Below, piece after piece: positions 8,390 through 16,796 of a stretch of DNA of 64,000 nucleotides. How positions within the stretch are numbered: position 1 is the first letter of the stretch; every line of letters starts with the position of its first letter. The translations under genes were made by a program, and so were the position numbers. Origin of the DNA: Veillonella montpellierensis DSM 17217 (GTDB taxonomy: Bacteria > Bacillota > Negativicutes > Veillonellales > Veillonellaceae); the NCBI RefSeq assembly GCF_000426745.1, contig NZ_AUFY01000011.1, forward strand, positions 1 through 64,000, read 5' to 3'. The notes beneath the pieces are model-generated. The model was not told the origin of the DNA. It saw nothing but the letters and a program-made list of their open reading frames with translations, and did not search any database.

Positions 8390-8793
8390 TTATAGGACAA
8401 CGTGTTGCTTTGAATGCTGATGGAGCTAGGAAGTATATGCTTCTATTGGTATTTTATTTTTTTAGTGAACTTTAAAGGGTGAACGAAACGTGTTGCAGAA
8501 AAATCTGAAACCTCTTGCAATTACGGGGCTAAATAGGTTTTTATCTTTCTAGGAATATATTTTTTAGAAGGAGTATTTTTATGAAAAATGTTAGATGCCC
8601 TAATTGTGGCTTTAGTTGTAGAAAACATGATAGGTCTAATGCAGTTTCTTAAAGATGGATATAGAGGCAGTGTAGATGTTCATTTACGAATATAATTACA
8701 AAAGATGAAGTCGAATTACAAATGTTTTTAAAACGGTTGTTCGGCAAGAATACTCAGAATGAAATGCCAGGACAAGGCCGTAGTTTTCGTGCA
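8390..8793 (+). mobile_element. IS1249-like element remnant, copy 1
   Basis: This stretch matches 35024-35428 over its whole length with scattered substitutions and small indels. From ATG 8581 it encodes MKNVRCPNCGFSCRKHG, a zinc-ribbon start like that of IS1249-family transposases. The frame then meets TAA and TAG but continues readably as RQCRCSFTNI and then FLKRLFGKNTQNEMPGQGRSF, the expected next part of such a transposase, and stops there. So this is the first 80 or so codons of a transposase with two nonsense codons and no catalytic domain. The family call rests on motif recall. Confidence 0.65.
8413..8463 (+). terminator. Terminator-like hairpin inside the element, copy 1
   Basis: Arms AATGCTGATGGAGC (8413-8426) and GCTTCTATTGGTATT (8439-8453) pair with one bulge and several G-U pairs, followed by a T-rich run to 8463. 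The counterpart in the other copy is a perfect 19-bp stem. Confidence 0.6.
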
Positions 8794-8800
8794 TTTTATC
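8581..8800 (+). pseudogene. IS1249-like transposase fragment
   Basis: A ribosome binding site (AAGGAG) and ATG are intact, and the CPNC and CRKHG zinc-ribbon residues are present. In-frame TAA and TAG then follow within 35 codons, and similarity is lost after codon 70 or so. The same two stops occur in the second copy at 35217. Confidence 0.65.
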
Positions 8801-8838
8801 ATATATTTCTTTTACATTTTGTGATATGCTAAAAATGA

Positions 8839-8867
8839 TTGATAATCATAGACAAGTAGTGTATAAT
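8839..8867 (+). promoter_or_regulatory. Promoter of purR
   Basis: TTGATA (8839-8844), 17-base spacer, TATAAT (8862-8867): a near-consensus sigma-A promoter 57 bases before the purR start. The imperfect palindrome ATGATTGATAATCAT overlaps the -35 element and may be an operator for an unidentified regulator. Confidence 0.8.
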
Positions 8868-8923
8868 ACTTTGGATACGTATGAAATACATATTACCAAG
8901 AAGTGATGTAAAGGGGGATATTT

Positions 8924-9751
8924 GTGGAAAAGGTAAAACGTGTGAATCGGATGGTTGCTTTAACCAAATTATTAGTGGATTCCCCACAAAGACTTATTTC
9001 GCTCAATACATTTTGTGATTTTTTTAATATTGCTAAGTCCACATTAAGTGAAGATTTATCTTCTGTAAAAGAATCATTGAAACATTTTGAATTAGGTACA
9101 TTGGAAACTGTAGCTGGTGCAGCAGGTGGTGTGCGGTTTATTCCTTATCGCAAGGGAGAACGAGCCAATCAAGTACTTGAGGATGTATACCAACGATTGA
9201 TGACGTCGGATCGTATTATTCCAGGCGGCTTTATTTACATGTCTGACATTCTCTATGATTGGCATGTGGTGAGTCGGTTAGGTGAAATTATTATGACTCG
9301 GTTTGCTACCTCTCATCCGGATTATATTATGACGGTGGAAACCAAGGGAATTCCGTTGGCGGTTATGGTGGCACGAGCATTTAATAAACCGTTGGTGATT
9401 GCACGGCGTGATAGCAAGGTTACAGAGGGGTCGTCGATTAGCATTAATTATGTAACAGGATCGTCGGGACGCATTCAAACTATGTCATTAACGAAGCGTG
9501 CCATTCCCCCTCATGCACGAGTATTAATTATTGATGACTTTATGAAAGCTGGGGGTACAGCGAAGGGGTTGGCAGAATTAGTGGCAGAAATGAATGGTGT
9601 CGTTGTAGGTACAGGTGTATTAGTAGCGACCCAAAGCCCTAGCCCTAAATTGGTGGATGATTATGAAGCACTATTTACGTTTTACAGTATCGATGAACAA
9701 ACGAAAAAAATTCACATAGAACCCATATTTGATGCGGTTGATAGGACATAG
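8924..9751 (+). CDS. purR: Purine operon repressor PurR
   Basis: 275 residues, the usual length for the Bacillus-type PurR. An N-terminal winged-helix DNA-binding domain (about 1-75) is followed by a phosphoribosyltransferase-fold effector domain with the PRPP-binding motif VLIIDDFMKAGGTAKG (about 203-218). In the family, PRPP binding relieves repression of purine synthesis genes. The start is GTG, set by AAGGGGG at 8911-8917. It precedes glmU and prs, as in Bacillus subtilis, and prs makes its effector. Its targets cannot be told from this window. Confidence 0.93.
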   Translation: MEKVKRVNRMVALTKLLVDSPQRLISLNTFCDFFNIAKSTLSEDLSSVKESLKHFELGTLETVAGAAGGVRFIPYRKGERANQVLEDVYQRLMTSDRIIPGGFIYMSDILYDWHVVSRLGEIIMTRFATSHPDYIMTVETKGIPLAVMVARAFNKPLVIARRDSKVTEGSSISINYVTGSSGRIQTMSLTKRAIPPHARVLIIDDFMKAGGTAKGLAELVAEMNGVVVGTGVLVATQSPSPKLVDDYEALFTFYSIDEQTKKIHIEPIFDAVDRT

Positions 9752-9813
9752 AATAATCGATGATATACACGTAATGGAAAGTAATTGGTACGATGTGAAT
9801 GGCAGGAGGATAT

Positions 9814-11196
9814 ATGAAAGATATAGGCGCATTAATTTTAGCTGCAGGCAAAGGAACTCGTATGAAATCCAAGTTGCCAAAGGTACTGCATAAAGTGGCT
9901 GGTAAAGCTATGGTGGAACGAGTGCTAGATACGGTACAATCCTTGGGTACAGAGAAAAACATTATTGTCATTGGCTTTGGCGGTGATATGGTGAAAGACT
10001 ATATCGGTGATAGAGCTGATTTTGTGGTACAAGAGGAACAAAAAGGTACAGGTCATGCAGTTAAACAAGCACAGCCGATGTTAGAAACATTTGATGGCAC
10101 TATTTTAGTATTGTGTGGCGATACGCCACTAGTGAAACGGGAAACCTTACAAGCTTTGCTAGAAACACATGATGCGATGCATGCAGCAGCGACTGTATTA
10201 ACGGCACATATGCCAGATCCTACTGGGTATGGAAGAATTATCCGTGATGATCGAGGACATGTGCTTCGCATCGTGGAACAAAAGGATGGTAAACCAGAGG
10301 AATTAGCGGTAACGGAAGTAAATACAGGTATGTATGCCTTTGATAGTCATAAATTATGGCCTTGTTTAGCACAATTGTCTGATGATAATGCACAAGGAGA
10401 ATTATATATTACCGATGTGATTAGCATTTTAGTGAATGCTGGTGAATGCGTCAGTGCCTATGTAACAGATGATTTTGAAGAATCGTTAGGTGTTAACTCA
10501 CGAGCACAATTAGCAGAAGCGGAAGCTATTTTGAAACATCGTAAAAATCGTGAATTAATGGAGTCGGGAGTGACTATTATTGATCCTCTTAACACCTATG
10601 TAGCCCCAGAAGTGACTGTAGGACAAGATACTATATTATACCCAGGAACTATCTTGGAGGGACACACCATCATTGGTAGAGAATGTCAGATTGGGCCGCA
10701 TACACGACTTACTAATGTGACTGTAGGCGATGGTAATACAATTCATTTTACCTATGGCCATGACTGTGAAATTAAAAATAATACAGATATTGGTCCCTAT
10801 GTACATTTAAGGCCTAATACTGTTATTTGCGATACAGTTCATATTGGCAATTTTGTGGAAGTAAAAAATAGTCATGTCGGTGAAGGTACTAAACTACCTC
10901 ATTTATCCTATATTGGGGATAGCGACATAGGCAGCGGTGTTAATATTGGTTGTGGGAGTATTACTGTTAATTATGACGGTAAAATCAAGCATCGCACTAT
11001 CATCGGCAATGGTGCGTTTGTAGGTTGCAATAGTAATTTAGTGGCGCCTGTAACTGTTGGTGAATATAGCTATATTGGTGCTGGATCTACGATTACTAAA
11101 GATGTACCATCTAAGGCATTAGCCGTAGGACGTAGTAAACAAATTATGAAAGAACATTGGGTAACAGACGATACTTTTAAAAAGAAAACCAAGTAG
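9814..11196 (+). CDS. glmU: Bifunctional GlcNAc-1-phosphate uridyltransferase / GlcN-1-phosphate acetyltransferase
   Basis: 460 residues. The N-terminal nucleotidyltransferase domain opens with LILAAGKGTRMKSKLPK. From about residue 250 a left-handed beta-helix of hexapeptide repeats forms the acetyltransferase domain (HLSYIGDSDIG, INVNYDG-like ITVNYDGK). Together they make UDP-GlcNAc for peptidoglycan and lipopolysaccharide. An in-frame ATG 15 bases upstream overlaps the AGGAGG ribosome binding site, so 9814 is the better start. It lies 62 bases after purR and before prs. GlmM, the enzyme of the preceding step, is encoded at 57 kb. Confidence 0.96.
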   Translation: MKDIGALILAAGKGTRMKSKLPKVLHKVAGKAMVERVLDTVQSLGTEKNIIVIGFGGDMVKDYIGDRADFVVQEEQKGTGHAVKQAQPMLETFDGTILVLCGDTPLVKRETLQALLETHDAMHAAATVLTAHMPDPTGYGRIIRDDRGHVLRIVEQKDGKPEELAVTEVNTGMYAFDSHKLWPCLAQLSDDNAQGELYITDVISILVNAGECVSAYVTDDFEESLGVNSRAQLAEAEAILKHRKNRELMESGVTIIDPLNTYVAPEVTVGQDTILYPGTILEGHTIIGRECQIGPHTRLTNVTVGDGNTIHFTYGHDCEIKNNTDIGPYVHLRPNTVICDTVHIGNFVEVKNSHVGEGTKLPHLSYIGDSDIGSGVNIGCGSITVNYDGKIKHRTIIGNGAFVGCNSNLVAPVTVGEYSYIGAGSTITKDVPSKALAVGRSKQIMKEHWVTDDTFKKKTK

Positions 11197-11224
11197 AAAT
11201 ATTTGGTGAAAATAGTAAAACGCA

Positions 11225-11253
11225 TTACAATTTTTCGTAAAATAGTATACAAT
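11225..11253 (+). promoter_or_regulatory. Candidate promoter of prs
   Basis: TTACAA (11225-11230), 17-base spacer, TACAAT (11248-11253), in the 122-base gap between glmU and prs. Moderate match to the sigma-A consensus. Confidence 0.5.
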
Positions 11254-11318
11254 ATAGGAATGTAGTACATAATGTATATAAATAGGTGTTTATCAGTAAG
11301 GCTAAAGAGGTATTGAAA

Positions 11319-12275
11319 ATGGCATTTGAAGACGGCAAAAAACTAAAAATTTTCACAGGTAACGCGAATCCAGAATTGGCAAAAGAAATTTGTGATTATT
11401 TAGGATTGCCTTTGGGTAAAGCTCATGTTGGTCGCTTTAATAATGGTGAAGTACAGGTTATGATTGACGAAAGTGTTCGCGGTAAAGATGTTTTCGTTGT
11501 GCAACCAACTAGTTATCCTGTTAATGATAATTTAGTGGAACTACTAGTTATTGCAGATGCATTAAAACGTGCTTCTGCACGTCATATTACAGCCGTGGTA
11601 CCTTATTATGGGTATGCGCGACAAGATCGAAAAACCCGTGGTCGTGAACCAATTACATCCAAGTTGGTAGCCGATTTAATGCAAACTGCAGGTATTACTC
11701 GTCTTGTGACAATTGATTTGCATGCAGGTCAAATCCAGGGCTTTTTCAATGTGCCTGTAGACCATTTGCTCGGTGCTGGTATCATTGCTAAATATATTAA
11801 TGAAAAACAAATGAAAGATGTCATCGTTGTATCTCCTGATTTAGGCGGTGTTACGCGTGCTCGTGATTTAGCCGATCGCATCGATGCACCGATTGCTATT
11901 ATCGAGAAAAAACGACCTGAACCAGGTGTGGCAAAGGTTATGAATTTAATTGGTAATGTGGAAGGTAAGAACTGTATTGTTATCGATGATATTGTCGATA
12001 CAGCTGGCTCATTAGTAGAAGGTGCTAAAGCGTTACAAGAATTTGGCGCCAAATCAGTTACTGCTTGTGTGACACATGGGGTATTAACAAATCCTGCTTG
12101 TGAACGCATTGCTAATTCTAATATTAGTGAATTGATTTTAACTAATACAATTCCTTTGCCTCCAGAAGCTAAGAACTTACATACGATTACAAGTTTATCA
12201 GTAGCTCCATTGTTAGGCGAAGCAATTATGCGTATTTTCCACGAAGTATCGGTAAGTAATTTATTTGACAAATAA
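11319..12275 (+). CDS. prs: Ribose-phosphate pyrophosphokinase
   Basis: 318 residues from the ATG with AAAGAGG eight bases upstream; an in-frame GTG at 11286 would add 11 residues not usual in the family. It makes PRPP from ribose 5-phosphate and ATP for purine, pyrimidine, histidine and NAD synthesis. Visible motifs are VVPYYGYARQDRK (flexible loop), DLHAGQIQGFF (ATP site) and the PRPP loop CIVIDDIVDTAGS. Length and motifs are those of the phosphate-activated, ADP-inhibited class I enzymes. PRPP is also the PurR effector, which fits the linkage. Confidence 0.96.
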   Translation: MAFEDGKKLKIFTGNANPELAKEICDYLGLPLGKAHVGRFNNGEVQVMIDESVRGKDVFVVQPTSYPVNDNLVELLVIADALKRASARHITAVVPYYGYARQDRKTRGREPITSKLVADLMQTAGITRLVTIDLHAGQIQGFFNVPVDHLLGAGIIAKYINEKQMKDVIVVSPDLGGVTRARDLADRIDAPIAIIEKKRPEPGVAKVMNLIGNVEGKNCIVIDDIVDTAGSLVEGAKALQEFGAKSVTACVTHGVLTNPACERIANSNISELILTNTIPLPPEAKNLHTITSLSVAPLLGEAIMRIFHEVSVSNLFDK

Positions 12276-12286
12276 TAGGTGATTTT

Positions 12287-12868
12287 GTGAAATTAGTAGT
12301 AGGCTTAGGAAATCCTGGCAAACAGTATGAAGCGACAAAACATAATGTAGGATTCATGGTCATTGATGAGATCGCTAGTACTCTCTCCCATACACCGTGG
12401 CGGGAAGAGAAAAAGGCCGATGTATGTACTAGTACGGTAGCTAGAGAAAAAGTGCTGTTAGTAAAACCGCAAACATTTATGAATAATAGTGGTGAAGCAG
12501 TAGGACCTTTAATGAGATATTATAAAATAGATCCGGCTGATGTTTATTGTATCTATGATGATATGGATTTACCTGTGGGAAAGCTACGTATTCGACCGAA
12601 CGGTAGTGCTGGTGGACACAATGGCATTAAGTCTCTAATTCTTCATTTAGGCACCGAAGAATTTCCGCGGTTTCGTGTGGGTATAGGACGTCCTTTGCCA
12701 AAATGGACTGTTGTTGATCATGTATTATCACCCTTTACAGAAGAACAAGAACAAATTATTACTGAGGGAGTTACCAATATGGCAAAAGCCGTTTTGGGGA
12801 CTATAGAAGTAGGTATTGATAAAGGAATGAACTTGTATAATCCTAAAAAGGGAAAACGGCATACATAA
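12287..12868 (+). CDS. pth: Peptidyl-tRNA hydrolase
   Basis: 193 residues, the normal length. It frees tRNA from peptidyl-tRNA lost by ribosomes. The N-terminal signature VGLGNPGKQYEATKHNVGF carries the catalytic His20-type residue. NPQTFMN-like PQTFMNNSGEAV and GSAGGHNGIKS are the other conserved blocks. The start is GTG with AGGTGA just upstream, 11 bases after prs, so the two are probably co-transcribed. Confidence 0.96.
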   Translation: MKLVVGLGNPGKQYEATKHNVGFMVIDEIASTLSHTPWREEKKADVCTSTVAREKVLLVKPQTFMNNSGEAVGPLMRYYKIDPADVYCIYDDMDLPVGKLRIRPNGSAGGHNGIKSLILHLGTEEFPRFRVGIGRPLPKWTVVDHVLSPFTEEQEQIITEGVTNMAKAVLGTIEVGIDKGMNLYNPKKGKRHT

Positions 12869-12955
12869 TTGATTGTTTACGTTCTTTTATGTGCATATTC
12901 CGTCGTATGGACTATAGATTGTGATAGATGATAGAAACTTAATATGTATATAGGT

Positions 12956-12997
12956 AACGACTTAGGTATCATTGCTGTCAATGATGCCTAAGTCGTT
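12956..12997 (+). terminator. Strong hairpin downstream of pth
   Basis: A 19-base-pair stem (12956-12974 with 12979-12997, one G-U pair) and a 4-base loop. No T-run follows, so it may be an mRNA 3'-end stabiliser or a factor-dependent terminator. The gap from 12869 to 13348 shows no credible coding sequence. Confidence 0.55.
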
Positions 12998-13077
12998 AAT
13001 CGTATAGCGTTACATGTAATAGGGCTATTGTATCTATGAATATACATGTAGTTGATAGGATTACAGCAGTATTTTTA

Positions 13078-13117
13078 CTAGCGATGAAAATAGATTATAT
13101 CTAGGATCATCGCTAGT
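13078..13117. other. Second hairpin in the pth downstream gap
   Basis: Perfect 11-base inverted repeat ACTAGCGATGA / TCATCGCTAGT with an 18-base loop, inside an otherwise featureless AT-rich region. Role unknown. Confidence 0.5.
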
Positions 13118-13348
13118 TTACATTTCTTATAAAACGTTATAAGGTAGGCCTATATGGATGATATTGTCTAAGCTATGAAAGAATGACTACTTTTTTATCG
13201 TTCTAACGAGATATTTGTTATATAATAAAAAAGAATATATGCTAGTAGCAACGAGTGGTTTGTAGAATATTACTATACGATAGATTTCCTACAAACAATC
13301 ACATCAAGCTGGCATGGAGTGATAAATGGTAGATAATGGACAGTAGAT

Positions 13349-14833
13349 ATGGATATAAATAAACAGAAACACATGCCTTTTGTAGAGGCCTTAGAAGCGT
13401 ATAAAGCAGAATGCTTTGTGCCATTTCACACACCAGGTCATAAGTTGGGGCAAGAAGCTCCTAAGTCACTTAAAAGATGGTTAGGCGATACGTTGGCCTA
13501 TGATTTAGGTGTCATGTATGCATTAGATGATTTGCATGAACCAGAGGGAGCTTTACGGGAAGCGCAGATGTTAGCCGCCGATGTATATGGTGCAAAGCAA
13601 TGTTGGTTTTCTATTAATGGCACAACTGCATTGATTGAAACCATGATCATGAGCGTGGTTGGCGAACATGATACAGTAATCATTCCACGAGAAGCACATA
13701 AGTCTATTAATAATGCCTTAGTATTGAGCGGGGCTACACCAGTTTATTTAGAAGGGCGATATAGCAATCGTTGGAACATCCCTTTGGGGACTACGGTAGA
13801 GGAAGTATCGATGTGTTTACAAGCACATCCAGAAGCAAAAGCAATTGTATTAGTGTATCCTAATTATTATGGTATTGGTGTTGATATAGAAGCGATTGTT
13901 GAGATGGCTCATGCGCATGGCGTTATTGTTCTCGTAGATGAGGCACATGGGGCACATTTGCCTTTTTCAGAAGCGTTGCCTGTGGAAGCAATTGCAGCAG
14001 GGGCTGATTTAGTGGCACAAAGTACGCATAAATTAGTAGGCTCTCTCACACAAACATCAATTTTATTAGGGCAAGGACAACGCATTGATTATAGGCGTGT
14101 TACACAGGTACATCAAATGTTGCAAAGTACGAGCCCTAATTATATATTTCTTGCTTCTCTTGATATGGCACGCCATCAATTGGCTACAGAGGGATCTGTA
14201 TTAGTCGAACGAGCGGTTATGTTAGCTAATCAATTGCGTCGTCAATTGATGGCGATTGCTGGCATTCGTGTTATGGATCTTACTTCATTAGAGGGAGTTA
14301 CTCATTTTGATTTGACTAAGGTGTTAATTGATGCTAGTGAATTAGGGTTAGATGGTATTTCTTTTGAAAAGCTATTACGTAAAGAACATATAGAAGTGGA
14401 ATTGGTACAAGGCAATCACGTGTTAGTATTAATTACGATAGGTGATACACTAGCATCGATACAGGCGCTAGTACAGGGAATACAAAGAATTAGTGATAGC
14501 ATAATTAGCACTACTCGTATCGATAATAGAATCGTACCACCAATGAGAATAATATATCCATTGCCAACGCCTGTTGTTGCCATGACACCACGACAGGCAT
14601 TTTATAAAGGATATAAACAAATACTATTACAAGAGGCCCTAGGATGCATTAGTGCGGAAACGATTAGTTACTATCCACCAGGTATTCCTTTCCTTTCTAG
14701 GGGCGAGATAATTACAAAGGAAGTAGTGGACTATATTGAAAGTCAGAGATTAGCGGGGTATATACCTAATGGGGCAGCAGATATAACGCTATCTACGATT
14801 CGTGTGATAGATGAATCGAATCGTGCAGTATAA
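13349..14833 (+). CDS. Orn/Lys/Arg decarboxylase family protein (YaaO-like)
   Basis: 494 residues, a fold-type I PLP enzyme of the short form found in Firmicutes. HTPGHKLG near the start and DEAHGAH at about 197 are family signatures; STHKLVGSLTQ contains the PLP-binding lysine. The C-terminal decarboxylase domain includes YYPPGIPFL near residue 445. Family members decarboxylate arginine, lysine or ornithine to polyamines; the substrate cannot be read from the sequence. In Bacillus subtilis the yaaO gene also sits just before tmk. An in-frame stop at 13334 rules out a longer form, and no good ribosome binding site precedes the ATG at normal distance; ATG 13373 is an alternative. Confidence 0.85.
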   Translation: MDINKQKHMPFVEALEAYKAECFVPFHTPGHKLGQEAPKSLKRWLGDTLAYDLGVMYALDDLHEPEGALREAQMLAADVYGAKQCWFSINGTTALIETMIMSVVGEHDTVIIPREAHKSINNALVLSGATPVYLEGRYSNRWNIPLGTTVEEVSMCLQAHPEAKAIVLVYPNYYGIGVDIEAIVEMAHAHGVIVLVDEAHGAHLPFSEALPVEAIAAGADLVAQSTHKLVGSLTQTSILLGQGQRIDYRRVTQVHQMLQSTSPNYIFLASLDMARHQLATEGSVLVERAVMLANQLRRQLMAIAGIRVMDLTSLEGVTHFDLTKVLIDASELGLDGISFEKLLRKEHIEVELVQGNHVLVLITIGDTLASIQALVQGIQRISDSIISTTRIDNRIVPPMRIIYPLPTPVVAMTPRQAFYKGYKQILLQEALGCISAETISYYPPGIPFLSRGEIITKEVVDYIESQRLAGYIPNGAADITLSTIRVIDESNRAV

Positions 14834-14918
14834 TATAGGTAGTATAGGAAAAATTTTATAGGGAATCATTCGTGAATCGCTATAGTATGATATATGTAGT
14901 ATAGATGGAGGAATAGGC

Positions 14919-15602
14919 ATGGGCAAATTATTCATTATAGAAGGTGGCGATGGTAGCGGGAAAGCAACACAGACTGCGTTATTAACAAAACGATTACAAC
15001 AAGAAGGCTATGCTGTCAAAGCTGTTAGTTTTCCCAACTATGATAGCCCCGCTTCTATGCCGATAAAAATGTATTTAGCTGGTGAATTTGGTAAGGATGT
15101 AAATGATGTCAACCCTTATGTGGCAAGTAGTTTTTATGCCATTGATCGATTTGCGTCCTATCGACAAGACTGGCAATCATTTTATGAAGAGGGCGGTATT
15201 GTATTAGCCGATCGCTATACTACATCAAACATGGTGCATCAGATGGTAAAATATAGGGATCCTGAAAAAAGGCACGCATTTCTAACATGGTTAGAAGATT
15301 TTGAGTTTATTAAATTTCAATTACCTAAACCAGATTTGGTGTGCTTACTGGATGTACCGCTCTTAGTTAGTGAAGACTTAATGAAGCATAGAGAACATAA
15401 AACGGGGGGAGCAACCGGTGATATTCATGAAAAAAATCACCAATACTTAGCAGATGTGCATGCTGCGTATGATGAGCTAGTTGAACGCTATGGGTGGCGA
15501 CGAATTCCTTGTGCTGCTAGTGCAGATGGTACAACGAGTCACATGCGCTCCATAGAAGCTATTCATGAAGACATATATACGGCAATCGTAGATTTACTAT
15601 AA
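14919..15602 (+). CDS. tmk: Thymidylate kinase
   Basis: 227 residues, a little longer than typical bacterial Tmk. It phosphorylates dTMP to dTDP. The P-loop reads GGDGSGKATQT (residues 9-19), with alanine where Walker A motifs usually have Ser or Thr directly after the lysine. DRYTTSN at about 98 is the family's DRY motif. The position before holB and ricT is conserved in Firmicutes. Start is supported by GGAGGA 8 bases upstream. The P-loop deviation resembles a divergent Tmk subfamily and does not by itself suggest loss of function. Confidence 0.88.
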   Translation: MGKLFIIEGGDGSGKATQTALLTKRLQQEGYAVKAVSFPNYDSPASMPIKMYLAGEFGKDVNDVNPYVASSFYAIDRFASYRQDWQSFYEEGGIVLADRYTTSNMVHQMVKYRDPEKRHAFLTWLEDFEFIKFQLPKPDLVCLLDVPLLVSEDLMKHREHKTGGATGDIHEKNHQYLADVHAAYDELVERYGWRRIPCAASADGTTSHMRSIEAIHEDIYTAIVDLL

Positions 15603-15749
15603 CCTATAAATTATGCATAGCGCGTATCACTTACCTGTTGGAATAACGATAGAATATAGGTAGATTGCTTTTAGTATAGAAAATATATAGCACCTATGAT
15701 AAAATAATACTGTTATTGTTGTATAAATTTTGCTAGTAAGAGGTGAATT

Positions 15750-16796
15750 ATGACATATTTTGATTCTGTAATAGGACAAGATACTAATAAGTCAACTCTT
15801 ATAGAATTAGTTCATAAACAAGTCTTACCGCATAGTATATTATTCTATGGTGAGGCGGGCCTTGGTAAATTAGATATGGCCATAGGACTAGCTTCGTTAT
15901 TGATAGGCAGACAGGTATTTTCCCCTCATGGTGGTAAGGAGTATTTAGCCCATATAGATACGATTCGCAGTCAACAGGGTGAATCAGATAAAAAAATTCA
16001 AGCTGAAGGATTATCGATGTATGTGGACCAACACGAGGCTTTTTGGTTGCGTCCTATGAAAACTATGTTAAAGGTAGAACAATGGTATACACTGCTTCAA
16101 ACCTATCTTACAGTAACGAGTGAATCACCTCGCGTCGTTATTATCGAAGACTTTCAGACGGCCAACGCAGTCATGGCTAATGCTATGTTAAAAACGATTG
16201 AAGAACCACCTGACAATGTATACTTTATTATCATTACGAATACAATCCATACAGTGTTGCCAACCATTATATCTAGATGTATGGCGTTGCCTTTTACCGC
16301 AGTTTCCGATGATATCATTCGCGATACCTTAAAAAAAGAAGGGATTACAGGCGATATTGAACAAGCAATTATCTCTGGACATGGTAATCCTGCACTCGTT
16401 AGGCAATTAGCTATCGAGGGGCAACTTAAGATGCTTTCCTTAGCAGTCGATATTATGGATGCTCTGTCCTTTGAAAGTAGGTATTTTACACTCATATCGT
16501 TGTGGACAGAATCACTCAGTCGTGATGACATGATCGAAGTATTACATTGGATTCGTGTGTTGGCGAGAGATATGTTAGCCTTACGTTATGGGGCTACAAG
16601 AGATATATGGCAATGTCCTTTGCATCATGATACATTGCTGACTATGCTGCCTGTATGGCGGACTAAAACCTTAGATTATTTAATGAAACAATCATTACAA
16701 GCTGAAAAGGCGTTAAAATTATATGTAAAAACATCATTAGTGGTTGATGGATTGATAATAGCAGTTCATCGAGCACTACAGGAGGATACAGATTGA
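15750..16796 (+). CDS. holB: DNA polymerase III delta' subunit
   Basis: 348 residues, an AAA+ clamp-loader subunit. The Walker A-like motif is GEAGLGKL at about 36, and LKTIEEPPDNV with the following ISRC sensor motif (about 176) are typical. The four cysteines of the zinc module expected after the Walker A region are absent, replaced by a short linker with no Cys. Delta' does not itself need ATP hydrolysis. The gene lies between tmk and ricT as in other Firmicutes and ends in a TTGA overlap with ricT. Confidence 0.9.
   Translation: MTYFDSVIGQDTNKSTLIELVHKQVLPHSILFYGEAGLGKLDMAIGLASLLIGRQVFSPHGGKEYLAHIDTIRSQQGESDKKIQAEGLSMYVDQHEAFWLRPMKTMLKVEQWYTLLQTYLTVTSESPRVVIIEDFQTANAVMANAMLKTIEEPPDNVYFIIITNTIHTVLPTIISRCMALPFTAVSDDIIRDTLKKEGITGDIEQAIISGHGNPALVRQLAIEGQLKMLSLAVDIMDALSFESRYFTLISLWTESLSRDDMIEVLHWIRVLARDMLALRYGATRDIWQCPLHHDTLLTMLPVWRTKTLDYLMKQSLQAEKALKLYVKTSLVVDGLIIAVHRALQEDTD

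Noticed and set aside
8831-8850. Fur-box-like palindrome ATGATTGATAATCAT at the purR promoter
   Set aside because: Only a partial match to the Fur consensus in AT-rich DNA, and a purine regulator is not an expected Fur target. Kept only as a possible operator.
11729-12271. Open frame of 180 codons on the minus strand inside prs
   Set aside because: Lies wholly inside the strongly conserved prs gene; no ribosome binding site or recognisable motif. Such antisense frames recur throughout the window.
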